The notes: a model not told the origin generated them from the letters alone. DNA of 64,000 bases from Aplidium turbinatum (GCA_918807975.1 OU964926.1:23009996-23073995); one strand, 5' to 3'; shown: positions 45,884 through 57,739, numbered from the stretch's first letter. Program-made: numbers and translations.

Positions 45884-47155
45884 CAGCTCTCGAAATTAGC
45901 TTCCATCTACGACGGCAAAAACATTGCCGTCGCCAAATCAACAAACCTTGGATTGCGGCGGCAATTGCCGTATGCTTTAATCAAACGAAATTTTATGCGC
46001 TTCTTCTTCATCGTGTGTCACACGGCGGTAGCCCAGAGCATCACGCACGCTATTTTATGCCCTGACAATGCTCTTGTGAACTGTAAAAAGCTTGCAACCT
46101 TATAAATACTGGCTTAATTGTTACGCAAAAGTTATTCTTTCATCGAATGCTTATTTTTGACCGGTGTCGTTGCGAATATAAAAAGTGGTACAAAATTGGA
46201 TAAATGGTTCTTCGGCAGTAAAGGAAAGTAATGCTTCCGATCATATGGCACATCGCGCGTTCATGAACAGGAAGTTTTGCGTCTTCAAGTATTCCAGTGA
46301 CGACGCGACAACCTCATCCTCCGATGATTCCGATTCTGACTAGTTCTTTATCCAACAGACTTTGTGTTGCTCGCAGTATCCTAATTGTGCCGAAATTATG
46401 TTAGTGTAGCCTACTGTATACGTAAATCGAGGCAATCTTCTCGCATGGAGCTATTGATTTGTTATCGGTACCTGATTGAGCAATTAACGTTATTTCATGA
46501 TAATTTGACGTCGCTAGATGTCGAATTAATGTAAAACAAACGTAAATTTCTTATTGGGCATTGTTGTTACGCGATATAACTCTACTCGCCCGAAAATTAA
46601 ATCGATTTGTGCAGACCCGAACGTTGAATCAACCCAAAATTAACTTACTTTCCCTCCCCCCCAATGAGTTACAACGTGAATCACCGTAACAGCGTGCGTA
46701 TCGCGTTGATCGCTACTTTTGGTATTATTACATCACAACAAATTAAACCGTGCGGTCGTGATAGACTATTCGATTATTTTTTTCTCTTCTCGTTTTACAT
46801 GTTTTGGTACAATTTTTTCGTAATAAACGTTCACAGCAATTGCCGAGGCAATTTCAACTTTTGCCGTTTGGCCTCGTCAACGTTTTTGCAAAGTAAAAAT
46901 ATGGTAATTTCGTAGACTGCGTGAGTGTTCACAGCAAGTAAAATAGTCCGAGGTGAGGTCTTGGTGTGATGTTTCTGCTGATTAAACTCCCGCTGCGAGT
47001 AAATCAAACAGGAAGAAATTTTGAACAATTTTTGTCCGAATTAAATGCTCATTTTGCGACGGCATTTTTATTGCCGTAGCAGAATGGCCATTATGACGTT
47101 TGCGGCGGCATTTACCACGGCAATTGCCGTGTGCCGCCGCTAAATTCGAGGACTG
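45884..47155. mobile_element. hAT-like element nested in left arm (full length)
   Basis: 1,272 bp, ends CAGCTCTCGAAATTAGC / GCTAAATTCGAGGACTG, direct repeat CTTTCC at both flanks. It carries several GCCGTCG / GCGGCGGCAATTGCCGT palindromes near each end. It sits inside one of the ~140-bp tandem units. Confidence 0.75.
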
Positions 47156-48135
47156 CTTTCCTTAATGTGACCCCCTCGGAAGGTGTATTTCACCCCATAA
47201 AGTACATGGACCAAACTTGGTCAAAACGAAGTCTTATGTCAGGACATCACAAAAATATCAAATCTAACAATATTTTCGGGTGGAAAGGTGATGTAAGATG
47301 TCATCAAAGTGACCCCCAGAGGGTTTATTTCACCATAGAGTACATGGACCAAACGTGGTCAAAACGAAGTCTTCTAGGGCACCACAAAATATCAAATCTA
47401 ACAATACTCTCAGTTGGAAAGGTGATAAAAGACCTACCCAAAAGTGAATCTCCTCCTATAGTTTAATTTACTTCATCCCTTTCTCGAACCAACCTTGGTG
47501 TAACGAAAGTGCTATGCCAGGACAGTACGAATGGATTAAATTTAAAAATATTTTTATATAGGTTTTGATGAAATACATTCACAAGCTGTCCCATGATGCA
47601 TGAAATGGAACTATAGCCTACTTTACAAAAAGTTTTTGTATAAATCATATTAAGTCAATCGAAAAAAGGCAACAGGACATGACAATACATGGCTTTGTAA
47701 CACCAAAAACAGAAAATACGTAAGAAGCATATAGGCTACAGTAGCCAGAAAATTGATCCAAGATCTTGATACCACCACTAAATGTGGACTTAATCGAACA
47801 ACTGACTATCCAAATCAAAACGTTTCGAAATGAATCATTTGGAACGTTAATTTAGGCAGTAATGAACATTTTCCAGCTGCTACAATAAATAACCTAATAA
47901 ACCCAATGCAGTAAATTTTTATTTAATGCCATTTGCTTCATGTCTCCAATCAGTTATCGTAACTGTTCATTCATAAACAGAGATTGTTCGTGTAAATGTA
48001 AACGGTCGTTTCTTTATTCTTCATTGTCACTGCTGTCGCTTTCACTTTCTTCATCTTATTCTTCAGATTCATACAATTCTCCTGTTATATACAGAGATAA
48101 AGCAAGCTGTCTGCGATGTACCAGCCCCAAGCAAT

Positions 48136-48810
48136 GTGGTTATCCGCACGTCTGACACTGACTGTCTTGTAATTGGCTTAGGTTGCTATGGAACTTTTGA
48201 TCCTTCATTAAAGATATGGATAGAAACTGGCTTGCAAAGCAATAACACGCAGCGGTACATCAACATCAACCAGCTGCATAGGCCTACCGCACTTGGAGTG
48301 ACAATTTGCAAGTGTTTACCTGCATATCATGCCTTTACAGATTCTGATTACACCTCGTCATTTAGCAGGAAAGGGAAAGTGCGGCCGCTGAAATTACTCC
48401 AAGGAAACCACGAAGCGCAGGCAGCTTTTAGCCAACTCGGACACGACAAAGAAATTAGTGAAGACACTATCATCGCCATAGAGAACTTTGTGTGTAACAT
48501 GTACAAAAACAAGAAAATTAATTATGTCAACGAAGTCCGTTTACAAATGTTTTTAGACGGCTACAAACCCAAAAAAGAAAATGAAAGGATATCATGCATA
48601 CCAGAAGCTACTGTAGATAGTAGTACTCTACCACTTTGTTTACGAGTACTTCTCCAGAAGACAAGGCGCACACATCTCATCACAAGATGGTGGTTATCTT
48701 CAACTAGAAGTGAACAAGCAGCAACGTTGCTGCTAGAGTATGGCTGGAAAGAAGAAGGAGGTTCTTATAAAGTGGTGTGGTTTGAAGGTAAAGGTATAAA
48801 GCATCTTTAG
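48136..48810 (+). CDS. PIN/FEN1-like domain protein fragment inside the foldback element
   Basis: 224 codons in one frame, the longest ORF of the window. Blocks: VIRTSDTDCLVIGLGC, WIETGLQSNNTQRYININQL, LPAYHAFTDSDYTSSFSRKG, KVRPLKLLQGNHEAQAAFSQ LG. The Asp-rich SDTD and HAFT.DYTSSF.RKGK blocks resemble a nuclease-like family (PIN/FEN1 fold) repeated in many invertebrate genomes and often tied to mobile DNA; the usual Gly-Cys before Asp (TGCDYT) reads SDSDYT here. The frame can be read back to about 48110 (DVPAPSNVVIRTS), and stops being recognisable where the inverted arm begins, so the N-terminus looks lost. Function in the element is unknown; could be a captured gene piece. Confidence 0.6.
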   Translation: MVIRTSDTDCLVIGLGCYGTFDPSLKIWIETGLQSNNTQRYININQLHRPTALGVTICKCLPAYHAFTDSDYTSSFSRKGKVRPLKLLQGNHEAQAAFSQLGHDKEISEDTIIAIENFVCNMYKNKKINYVNEVRLQMFLDGYKPKKENERISCIPEATVDSSTLPLCLRVLLQKTRRTHLITRWWLSSTRSEQAATLLLEYGWKEEGGSYKVVWFEGKGIKHL

Positions 48811-49255
48811 ATGTCTCTGCGTGGAATCTGATCTCATCCAGGAAAGTCAAGAAGAAGGTAAACAGCATTGGATGTCGCTTGGGTTACCCTTTATAAATAT
48901 AAAACTTTCTCCTGGTCTATCAGTCGTTTACTTTCTTACTGTAAACATTAGCCAATAACTGGCTGTAAAGTTTCGTTTTAGGAACCTATAACCAATAGTT
49001 TCTGCAATCTTGAGAAAAATGCCTGGGTGCACTAAATAACCAATAAATGTTGAACTTTTTCCAGTTAATAGTAAGTTGCAATGTTGCATTATTCGAAGAA
49101 AAATAGACGTCTGTAAAAGATAATAAAATTACTATTGTATGTTACGCATATCTGTAGTGCATAATAGCAATTGTTTCGTACAGTCTTTATTTCTCTGTAT
49201 ATAACAGGAGAATTGTATGAATCTGAAGAATAAGACGAAGAAAGTAAAAGCGACA

Positions 49256-49572
49256 CCAGTGATTGATTGATTGATTGAATCTTTATCCTCGGACTGGGAA
49301 AGCTTCTTGCAGAGCTTAATCCTGGCAGTTTCGCATACTTGTAGAGGCTTTGAATCACTGGCGCAGGCCCGATCACCGAGATTGACAGAGTGAAGTTTCC
49401 GATTGTTGAAGGCTTGTTGTCGGGGAATTATTCCATCCATTAGATGCCGCTGAATGGAGAGCAGCCCTTAACGTGCGTTGCTCAAGCGCACACCCCGAGA
49501 GTCGAACCAGCGCCGCTATTGATCTTGAAGCTTCTTCGTTCCAGAAGTGACGCGCTAACCAATTGAGTTACC
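49256..49572 (-). repeat. tRNA-derived SINE inserted in right arm
   Basis: Minus strand: A box AACTCAATTGGTTAGCGCG, B box GGTTCGACTCTCGGGGTGTG, body, and a (TCAA)n tail at 49256-49275. Absent from the matching point of the left arm (48005-48030), which has about 22 bp of other sequence instead. Confidence 0.88.
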
Positions 49573-50420
49573 GTTTACATTTACACAAACAATCTCTGTT
49601 TATGAATGAACAGTTACAATAACTGATTGGAGACATGAAGCAAATGGCATTAAACAAAAATTTACTACATTGGGTTTATTGGGTTATTTATTGTAGCAGC
49701 TGGAAAATGTTCATTACTGCCTAAATTAACGTTCCAAATGATTCATTTCGAAACGTTTTGATTTGGATAGTCAGTTGTTCGATTAAGTCCACATTTAGTG
49801 GTGGTATCAAGATCTTGGATCAATTTTCTGGCTACTGTAGCCTATATGCTTCTTACGTATTTTCTGTTTTTGGTGTTACAAAGCCATGTATTGTCATGTC
49901 CTGTTGCCTTTTTTCGATTGACTTAATATGATTTATACAAAAACTTTTTGTAAAGTAGGCTATAGTTCCATTTCATGCATCATGGGACAGCTTGTGAATG
50001 TATTTCATCAAAACCTATATAAAAATATTTTTAAATTTAATCCATTCGTACTGTCCTGGCATAGCACTTTCGTTACACCAAGGTTGGTTCGAGAAAGGGA
50101 TGAAGTAAATTAAACTATAGGAGGAGATTCACTTTTGGGTAGGTCTTTTATCACCTTTCCAACTGAGAGTATTGTTAGATTTGATATTTTGTGGTGCCCT
50201 AGAAGACTTCGTTTTGACCACGTTTGGTCCATGTACTCTATGGTGAAATAAACCCTCTGGGGGTCACTTTGATGACATCTTACATCACCTTTCCACCCGA
50301 AAATATCGTTAGATTTGATATTTTTGTGATGTCCTGACATAAGACTTCGTTTTGACCAAGTTTGGTCCATGTACTTTATGGGGTGAAATACACCTTCCGA
50401 GGGGGTCACATTAAGGAAAG

Positions 50421-50992
50421 CAGTCCTCGAATTTAGCGGCGGCACACGGCAATTGCCGTGGTAAATGCCGCCGCAAACGTCATAATGGCCATTCTGCTAC
50501 GGCAATAAAAATGCCGTCGCAAAATGAGCATTTAATTCGGACAAAAATTGTTCAAAATTTCTTCCTGTTTGATTTACTCGCAGCGGGAGTTTAATCAGCA
50601 GAAACATCACACCAAGACCTCACCTCGGACTATTTTACTTGCTGTGAACACTCACGCAGTCTACGAAATTACCATATTTTTACTTTGCAAAAACGTTGAC
50701 GAGGCCAAACGGCAAAAGTTGAAATTGCCTCGGCAATTGCTGTGAACGTTTATTACGAAAAAATTGTACCAAAACATGTAAAACGAGAAGAGAAAAAAAT
50801 AATCGAATAGTCTATCACGACCGCACGGTTTAATTTGTTGTGATGTAATAATACCAAAAGTAGCGATCAACGCGATACGCACGCTGTTACGGTGATTCAC
50901 GTTGTAACTCATTGGGGGGGAGGGAAAGTAAGTTAATTTTGGGTTGATTCAACGTTCGGGTCTGCACAAATCGATTTAATTTTCGGGCGAGT
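50421..50992. mobile_element. hAT-like element nested in right arm, half deleted
   Basis: Inverse copy of 46580-47155: starts CAGTCCTCGAATTTAGCGGC and stops at GGGCGAG, where the tandem array resumes. The other ~690 bp, present in the left arm, is missing. Confidence 0.8.
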
Positions 50993-52601
50993 AGAAATAA
51001 ACCCTCTGGGGGTCACTTTGATGACATCTTACATCACCTTTCCACCCGAAAATATTGTTAGATTTGATATTTTTGTGATGTCCTGACATAAGACTTCGTT
51101 TTGACCAAGTTTGGTCCATGTACTTTACGGGGTGAAATACACCTTCCGAGGGGGTCACATTAAGGAAAGTCACTTTGAAGTCATCTTACACCACCTTTCC
51201 ACCCGAAAATATTGTTAGATTTGATATTTTTGTGATGTCCTGACATAAGACTTCATTTTGACCAAGTTTGGTCCATGTACCTTATGGGGTGGAATAAACC
51301 TTCCGAGGGGGTCACATTAAGGGAAGTCACTTTGAAGGCATCTTACATCACCTTTCCACCCGAAAATATTGTTAGATTTGATATTTTTGTGATGTCCTGA
51401 CATAAGACTTCATTTTGACCAAGTTTGGTCCATGTACCTTATGGGGTGGAATAAACCTTCCGAGGGGGTCACATTAAGGGAAGTCACTTTGAAGGCATCT
51501 TACATCACCTTTCCACCCGAAAATATTGTTAGATTTGATATTTTTGTGATGTCCTGACATAAGACTTCGTTTTGACCAACTTTGGTCCATGTACCTTATG
51601 GGGTGAAATTAACCCCTTGGGGAGTCACTTTGGGGGGAGTCTTACATCACCTTTCCACTCGAAAGTATTGTTAGATTTGATATTTTTGTGATGTCCTGAC
51701 ATAGAACTTCGTTTTCACCAAGTTTGGTCCATGTACCTTATGGGGTGAAATTAACCCCCTTTTTGGGCTTTTTAGGGGGCTCTAGGGTCCAGATCCACCC
51801 GGTGCGGTCAATCTTCCATACTTTTTGTGAGTGACATGGTTGACCCCAGTAACTTCAAGGGCTCAAACCTTTTGTACCTTATGGGGTGAAATCTTCTGTC
51901 GTAGGCTCTCGGTCTATTAGCGGAAACTGCGGAAAAATATTTGCGGAAACTGCGATCAGCGAGGGTTAGGGCATGGATCACGGAATTAGAATTTTCTAAT
52001 TCAGTGATCCATGGTTAGGGTTAGAGAGCATAGATAACTCGATGGTTGGAGTTAGGGTAAGCGGAAACTGCGGAAAAATGTTTGTGAAAACTGCGATCAG
52101 CGAGGGTTAGGGTTAGAGCATAGATTACTCTATGGTTAGAGTTAGGGCTAGCGAAAAGTGCAGAAAAATGTTTGCGGAAACTGCAATCAGCGATGGTTAG
52201 CGTTAGGGTGAGGGTTAGCGGAAACTCCGATCAGCGACTTCAGTTTTGTGCTATCTTTCTCTTGATCTTTTCAGGGGGAAAATTTTTAAATGTTTGCGGA
52301 AACTGCGATCAGCGACTTCCGCTTTTTTTAATATCTTCTCTCGATCTTTTCAGGGTACGAACTGAGGGTACGAACTGTTCAGGGTACGAACTAGGTTGCA
52401 TCCGATAATAAGTCTGTTCGCATTAGTTCATAAATCTATTGATTGGAAGACAAGTTACATCAGGTTACGAACTGATATAATCTTTCACGAATGAGAGCTT
52501 GAAAAGTTGTGGTAATTGTTTATCAACGAATGCAGAGGTGATGCTGCATCATCTCTGCAGAATAAACAACAGTCTGTAACAATTACGGTAATGTATCCAA
52601 C

Positions 52602-52929
52602 ATGTGCAACCTACGGTAATCATTACCATGAACAGTTCGTACCATCAGTTCGTACCTTGCAAAGATCAAGAGAAAAAATTAAAAAAAGCCGAAGTCGCTG
52701 ATCGCAGTTTCCGCAAACATTTTAAAAGGGTTAGGGTTGATCGGAGTTTCCGCAAACATTTTAAAATTTCTGGTAATGTTCCTAGGAGTTTTTGTTTGTT
52801 TGCGGAAAATTTTAAAATGTTTGCGGAAACTGCAATCAGCGACTTCGACTTTTTTAATTTTTTCTCTTGATCTTTTCAAGGTACGAACTGACGATACAAA
52901 TTGTTCATGGTACGAATTAGGTTGCATCC
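52602..52929. mobile_element. 328-bp member of the large foldback family
   Basis: Perfect 9-bp duplication GTATCCAAC (52593-52601, 52930-52938). Ends ATGTGCAACC / GGTTGCATCC, arms with AACAGTTCGTACC and GATCAAGAGAAAAAATT, centre of inverted GTTTCCGCAAACATTTTAAA words. Nearly a pure hairpin. Confidence 0.92.
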
Positions 52930-53821
52930 GTATCCAACACAGAAGCGATTACTACTGAATAAAAGATAGTTACACTATAGTTGACAAGCACATAAAGGCA
53001 TTCAATAGGAACAAAACATATGATGAGACAGCAAACATACCAGCTGGTCATCAAGTTCACAGCCACCTCAATGGTTTGTGTCTTGTTAGGTTTTTGCTAG
53101 GCTAGGCCTATAGTTCTCATTGACAATTTGGCTAGGTTTTTGTACCTTCTTTTTGTAAACTGGAAAAATCATTTTCAATGTGCTTTGGTTTTCCAAACAT
53201 GGTAAGATTGCAAATTGATACAACAAATTGTCCTAGAGGCATACCGGTAGGATAATGCAGGGATTTCAATAGATGCAACCTAATTCGTATCATGAACAAT
53301 TTGTATCGTCATTTCGTAGCCTACCTTAAAAGGATCGAAAGAAAAAATTAAAAAAGCCGAATTTGCTGATTGCAGTTTCCGCAAACATATTAGAATTTTC
53401 CGCAAACAAACAAAAACTCTTAGGACCATTACCAGAAATTTTTAAATGTTTGCAGAAACTCCGATCAACCCTAACCCTTTTAAAATGTTTGCGGAAACTC
53501 CGATCAACCCTATCCCTTTTTAAATGTTTGCGGAAACTGCGATCAGCGACTTCGGCAAACTCTTGAGATCATTATCGGAAATTTTAAAATGTTTGCGGAA
53601 ACTGCGGAAAAACAGAAACTGCGATCAGCGACTTCGGCTTTGTTCTATTTTTTTCTCTCGATCTTTTCAGTTTGTTTGTTTGCAGAAACACCCTAAACCC
53701 TAACCCTTTTAAAATGTTTGCAGAAACTGCGATCAGCGACTTCGGCAAACTCTTAGCATCATGACCAGAAATTTTAAAATGTTTGCAGAAACTGCGGAAA
53801 AACGAAAACTGCGATCAGCAA

Positions 53822-55294
53822 CATAGGCACCAGGTTTTGAAAATTGTCGGGGGGGCAACTTTCTAGCCGACTGATTGCTTACATTCAAAATGCTGATGTT
53901 TGTTTGCGTCTATCTGCCATTGTATATCGCCAAGCTTTATATGTAGGCTCAGGCCTTGAAATTCACGGCGGACATGTCCGTCGTCACAGCATGTGATGTC
54001 CGCGGGAAGTACCATCTAGATCTGTCATATTTGTCCGCCGAGAAACAACACAGGAACTAGCGATACAAATCGTAATTGCATAGCACGAACAATTATTGCA
54101 ATAATATATTTTCCAGCGCATTCTAGTGCGCATCTAGAAAATGTGAATACTGTATCCCTTAGCTTCCATTCAAGGAGGAAAACTTTCGATTTTTACGTTG
54201 CTTCAAGGATTGATGACATTGAATCAGCGTAACAAAGGTGAATTCTTTGCTAAGAATCGATAGGAGTACAGGAACTTCTACACTAATCACGCGCAATTTA
54301 GTTCAAGTTTTACGTCACAATATCTGGCTTTGATCTCCGAGTAATAATGATACGGCAAGTTTGGTTACTAAATTAGATTATATGAGTAGGCTATTAACTT
54401 ACAGCAAGATGCAACAAAATTTGTTAAGTTTTGGTATTACAGTAAGAAAGAAAAGACCCAAGGAAAATTCACTTTCGCTTACATGACACGCAAAAATAAA
54501 CTTAAAGAAAAAAGCCTGTGAAACTTTGCACAGCAGAAAATAGTAGCGTCATTGTAGAAATTTTCCGACCCCTGCCCAAAGTATTGTGACGCAATAAGCC
54601 ACACGACCTCGTTCGGGGGAAGTTAATCAGTTATGTGACGTATTGACCAGCTACACGGCGCTTTGACTCTTCAAGCGCAAGTCGTTGGTCTGATGAAAGC
54701 CTTTCAGAGTGACTTTACTGATTTTTTAAAAAGCCTTCTAAAACCGTAGGTATAGTTCTGAAATGGCGAAGAATTAGTATCAAGATAAAGTGATTAAGCA
54801 TTACGATTGACGGCTAAAACTGGTGTGTCCGTCATGAGACTTAACTTGTCCGCCGAGATAGCTGCTCAGACCAGACACGTTTGTCCGCCGCCAACAAAAA
54901 CAAATTTCGAGGCCTGTTGGCTACTTTGAATTATATGTTGGTCACTTTGAACTTTAGCTCTTAATACGCGTAGATACTGAACTGAGCAAACTGCACCTCG
55001 TTATTGACACTCCCAAGAAAAAACAAAGCGGAAGAAATCAAGAAAAACGTTTTTCAATCATTGCTACAATGCTTCAACGGCACCATGTTGGCGTTTATCA
55101 GCTGCCGTACTTCTGTTTCTTTTGTTATATATCTTAGGAGCCGCGCTCTTGTTGCAACAAGTAGATCTTTTAATTGAGATCGCTCTGCAAGGAAGGTCAA
55201 ACTAACGCAAATTTGAACTTAGAAATATTTGCTTTAGGATTTTTTTAAAAATAATTTGCGGGGGCAGCCACCCCGAGCTAAATTGGCGCCTATG
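53822..55294. mobile_element. hAT-type element nested in 53271-55487
   Basis: Ends CATAGGCACCAGGTTTTG / TAAATTGGCGCCTATG, perfect 8-bp duplication ATCAGCAA (53814-53821, 55295-55302). Same family as 61891-63277. No transposase. Confidence 0.88.
53950..54916. mobile_element. hAT-like element nested in 53822-55294
   Basis: Ends CAGGCCTTGAAATT / AATTTCGAGGCCTG. Both ends carry repeated TTTGTCCGCCG / GTCCGTC words, the same plan as the element at 45884. No clean target duplication seen. Confidence 0.75.
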
Positions 55295-55496
55295 ATCAGC
55301 AATGTTCTATCTTTTTCTTCTCCATCTTTTCAGTTTGTTTGTTTGCGGATACCAATACCTAACCGATACCCTGACCCTAACCCTTTTAAAATGTTTGCAG
55401 AAACTGCTATCAGCAACTTCAACTTTTCTTATTTTTTTTCTCGATCTTTTCAAGGTACGAACTGATGGTACGAATTAGGTTGCACCCGATTTCAAT

Positions 55497-56136
55497 GATA
55501 CTATTCATTGCTTGAATTTTCAGAAAAGGCGCATCTGCATTTTAAAGTCCATGTTGGAGTTTTTGCACAAAGAACTTTTAATGAAGGTTGATATGCGTAT
55601 TTGCAACTATCGAGGTAATTGTGTCCACTTTACAAATTTGTAAATATTTTGCAATTAAAAATAATTGGACAGGAAAAAAATTCACAGTTTATTTATCAAT
55701 AATGTTGTCACAACTTGTGTAAGTTTTATCTTTTTATGCTAACTATGTGACATAAAGTGGCATAAACATGCATATGTCATTGAGAAGTAATTTTATCAGG
55801 GTCTGCGTGTTGTTGCAGTTGTTGCATTACTTACCACGCATTTTTTACGAATTGTTTTATTACGCAGATTGCCCAAAATTATTTCTACAGAATGACAGGG
55901 GTGTTCAGACTCATTTTGGAATAAAAATTGCAATCACAAAATACGCTATTGTAATTTCCATTTACACAACAATATTACCAAATTTACATGCTAAAGAGTA
56001 TGAAAATATCTTTCCAATAAAAAAAGTATTGTATATGACTGTTTAAGTTAACAAATACGATTTTTAGAGGTCTTTGAAAAAAGTTGTTGCAAATGCACAC
56101 ATAAATTGAACTAAATGTATTGAACTAAATCAAATG
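55497..56136. other. Intergenic, no gene seen
   Basis: AT-rich; ORF 55768-56046 (92 codons) has hydrophobic stretches but no recognisable homology. Confidence 0.4.
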
Positions 56137-56288
56137 TAGTTATTACTATCCTAAACCCTTGACAGCATGTTTCACCTAAACAGATCATCAGAAGGTTCTT
56201 ATTCAAATATAATCTATTTGAATAAGAACCTTATGATCATCAGTTTAGGTGAAACAGGCTGTCAAGGGTTTAGATAGTAATAACTATA
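56137..56288. mobile_element. Palindromic MITE with hammerhead-like words
   Basis: Arms TAGTTATTACTATC..CTAAACCCTTGACAGC and complement, ~70 bp each. Minus strand of the left arm reads CTGATGATCTGTTTAGGTGA then AACATGCTGTC; the right arm has GGTGAAACAGGCTGTC. Stem II would be poor. Related to 58268-58405. Confidence 0.75.
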
Positions 56289-57739
56289 TATTGCTTTTTA
56301 GCTTAGCATTGAGCACTTTTTGTAGTATTAATAGTTTTCATTGTTTTATATATTGAACTAGATTTTTTTAATGGTGAAACGGAAGTAGTAGCAAATACAA
56401 TGACAAAAAAGCAATTGTAACTTTTGAGGCAGAATTTGTCAAGATAAATGTCCAAGTAATTGAACAATAACACATAAAAGAAATAGCAATCAAAACAAAG
56501 ATTTGTGTTTGCAAAACAATAGCAATGCAAATTTCTAACATGTGTTGAATGTTGATCATTAGTTGTTAACAATCAAAGCAACTGAAGAAGTTTCACTTGG
56601 AACTGTGAATTCTTACCAGGGTACCAAATAAGTTGAAGATATATGCAATGTCTAAGAATGAAATCATAAGTACAAGATGTTCAATGGTCTTGGTCATAGA
56701 TAGAAATAGTGTGTTTGCAGGCCTCTGAGCTTTATTTTTTTGGCAATTAAGTATGTGCTATCACAGCTTCTTCCAGGCAACCAAATGCTTGTGCCGGGCA
56801 GCCTAAATAAGAAAATCTGGTAAACAATTGTGTTTTTAAAAATTTGTTAATTAATATCATGTTTTTGTGTTTTTGCACTCACTCAGATAAGAACAACGTA
56901 ACAAGACGCTGAAACATATTTTTAGTTGTACTTGAATGCACTGTTAGTCTTCGGGTAGGTTGACGGTCAAACTTTTTGTAAAACTTTTATCAGCAATATT
57001 TCTTGTCGGCAGATGAGAGACTTTGCCTTGTTTATGATAAAAGGATGCAAATGAAGAGAATAGGTTTTACATACAAATGCAGGTGGAGAAAAAAAGTTAA
57101 AAATACATACAGGAGTGAAGAAATGTTGGCTTGTGGAAGCAAATAAATAATGCGACCAAATAATGCCTGCCAGCTTGGTAGTTTCAGAAGTCATTTAACA
57201 ACTTCTCAGTGATAGAAAAGGAGCAGCAAGCCAGCAAACTAGTAATTATATACTTGGGGATTCTCTTTGCAAATGTTTGGCATCGAATCACAAAAAGCTC
57301 TCCAGTGAACTTCTTTAAAACTTTTTTTACCTCCCGAGCACAATCACAAAACTTTTTTACTGTGATGCTTCATGTATGTATGCTATGCTTTAAATACGAT
57401 GCTAATTGTATAGTTTCCAGCTAAAATTATAGCTGTGATCACATCTTAACAACAACCTTATGTATCGGCAGTAGTTTGGTTTCAGCACTTCAAAATTGCT
57501 CAAAATTAGTTTTTGTACCCCAAACAACATGTAGAGCTGTGTTGCTTGAACATTGTAATCAGTAATGAAGTTATAAATTGGCATATGTTTGCCCTAACAA
57601 TCGTTACAAAAATATTTTATAAGGGAGTAATTTTGCTAAAACCCATGGCAACGGGGAGTATGGGGTGGTGATGCATCCGAGGGGAAGGTCTATCAACTTA
57701 AGTCACAGGGTCCAGGCTGGGAAGTTGAGGTGCATGTGG
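56289..57739. other. Intergenic, no gene seen
   Basis: AT-rich; overlapping short ORFs on both strands without recognisable homology. Confidence 0.4.

Larger units (their letters stand above)
45151..52403. mobile_element. 7.25-kb foldback DNA transposon with ~3-kb inverted arms
   Basis: Perfect 9-bp target duplication GATAATAAG (45142-45150, 52404-52412); termini GGGTGCAACCTAGTTCGTAC / GTACGAACTAGGTTGCATCC. Arms 45151-48093 and 49185-52403 are inverted copies, near identical in the inner part. Each arm has, from the outside: subterminal GTTTCCGCAAAC / GATCGGAG words, an array of ~140-bp units (TTGGTCAAAACGAAGTC.. TTTCGGGTGGAAAGGTGATG; five units left, seven right), a nested hAT-like element, then unique sequence. 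The spacer holds one ORF. Long arms of tandem repeats are the foldback design; a 9-bp duplication is known for Mutator-like transposons. No Mutator transposase is seen, so it is probably mobilised in trans. Confidence 0.92.
53271..55487. mobile_element. 2.2-kb member of the large foldback family, hosting nested elements
   Basis: Perfect 9-bp duplication GATTTCAAT (53262-53270, 55488-55496). Ends AGATGCAACCTAATTCGTAT / GTACGAATTAGGTTGCACCC. It has tandem AATGTTTGCGGAAACTGCGA.. units and CCTAACCC words; 53822-55294 is a later insertion. Confidence 0.92.

Noticed and set aside
46664-50912. Pairs of identical ORFs on opposite strands (e.g. 47463-47648 and 49928-50113)
   Set aside because: Identity is explained by the inverted arms; several read through the tandem units and have no homology.
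45151-52403. Assembly artefact as the explanation for the large palindrome
   Set aside because: Arms differ in tandem unit number, nested element length and a SINE, and a single perfect 9-bp duplication flanks the whole; a collapsed or mirrored assembly would not produce these. Long reads would still be decisive.
55768-56046. 92-codon ORF as a small membrane protein
   Set aside because: No homologue recognised, AT-driven composition, no splice or promoter context.
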